64,000 nt of DNA, taken from NCBI GenBank assembly GCA_030248215.1, contig JASANG010000363.1, positions 57,919-121,918 of the forward strand, read 5' to 3'. Shown here piece after piece: positions 63,816-64,000 of the stretch. A program made the translations under genes and the position numbers. Each line of letters begins with the position of its first letter. The first letter of the stretch is position 1. The stretch comes from Enoplolaimus lenunculus. Lineage: Eukaryota > Nematoda > Enoplea > Enoplida > Thoracostomopsidae. Below the pieces are notes generated by a model that searched no databases, was not told where the DNA came from, and saw only the letters and a list, made by a program, of their open reading frames with translations.

Positions 63816-64000
63816 CGTATTTTCAAATTCCGGAAGCCAACGGACGCCAAAAACCCAGTCCCAGTTCCACGCTGGTCAGTCAGTGACCGTTCATAGATGC
63901 ATTATATTTACTGAAGCGATGCGCGCCAAAGCCGTCGAAATTTTTTCAATATCTTTTCGTTTAATACTTAAATGAACATTTACATTTGATCAATCCTCGC

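Noticed and set aside
63536-63896. Frames with FGFGFGKK and NPNPNL repeats
   Set aside because: Products of ATTCGG word repetition in family V, seen on both strands at once.
1-64000. Virus-derived or LTR-type elements
   Set aside because: No long direct terminal repeats, polymerase, capsid or envelope signatures were noticed on either strand.

Overview
This window looks like gene-poor DNA from an invertebrate animal. Almost everything recognisable is a short, non-coding, dispersed repeat. No complete protein-coding gene, rRNA or convincing intact tRNA is visible. The longest open frames run through minisatellites, and the other short frames resemble no family I recognise. The animal assignment is an inference. 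It rests on one THAP-type zinc-finger relic (8886-9107), a domain known from animals, and on a dense set of hAT-like miniature elements. The sequence is AT-rich by eye but keeps many CpG and TACG words. The species cannot be named from this window.

Layout. 0-5 kb holds five copies of a hAT-like miniature family (family A), one family B element, two family H copies and an expanded family J element. 5-9 kb holds TTAGGC-like hexamer runs, a 32-bp tandem array and the first family G, C and H copies. 8.9-9.1 kb is the THAP relic. 9-20 kb is mostly unannotated sequence with scattered A, E, G, I, J and C copies. 20.0-21.2 kb holds two family F elements, one split by a clean family C insertion. 21-30 kb has further A, B, C and J copies, the J copy carrying a 77-bp minisatellite. 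30-46 kb is sparse, with I, J, W, D, E and B copies. 46.1-47.0 kb is an 880-bp element with inverted ends, a perfect hairpin and four internal tandem units. 49-60 kb holds C, V, E, G, N, a MULE-like element and a 729-bp hAT-like element. 61.7-62.1 kb is a 24-bp minisatellite with a 120-bp higher-order period. 62.5-62.8 kb is a 166-bp tandem duplication, and a second V copy lies near the end.

The coherent signal is the transposon population. At least six separate families (A, B, C, W, D and the long 57.8-kb element) end in CAG...CTG or TAGGG-like termini flanked by exact or near-exact 8-bp duplications, the hallmark of hAT insertion. Several carry a short word reiterated just inside their ends, a different word in each family: TTCCGG in C, ATTCCGAT-like in W, ATCCGG in D, ATTCGG in V. 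Families J (GTCG/GACAA), G (CGTCCGTCAC) and I (TTAGGC) show the same design. I infer that these are arrays of transposase-binding words, and that the TTAGGC runs are probably element parts and not telomere remnants. No transposase gene lies in this window, so any mobilising enzyme must be encoded elsewhere.

Family letters are local labels made for this annotation, not database names. All similarities were judged by eye.
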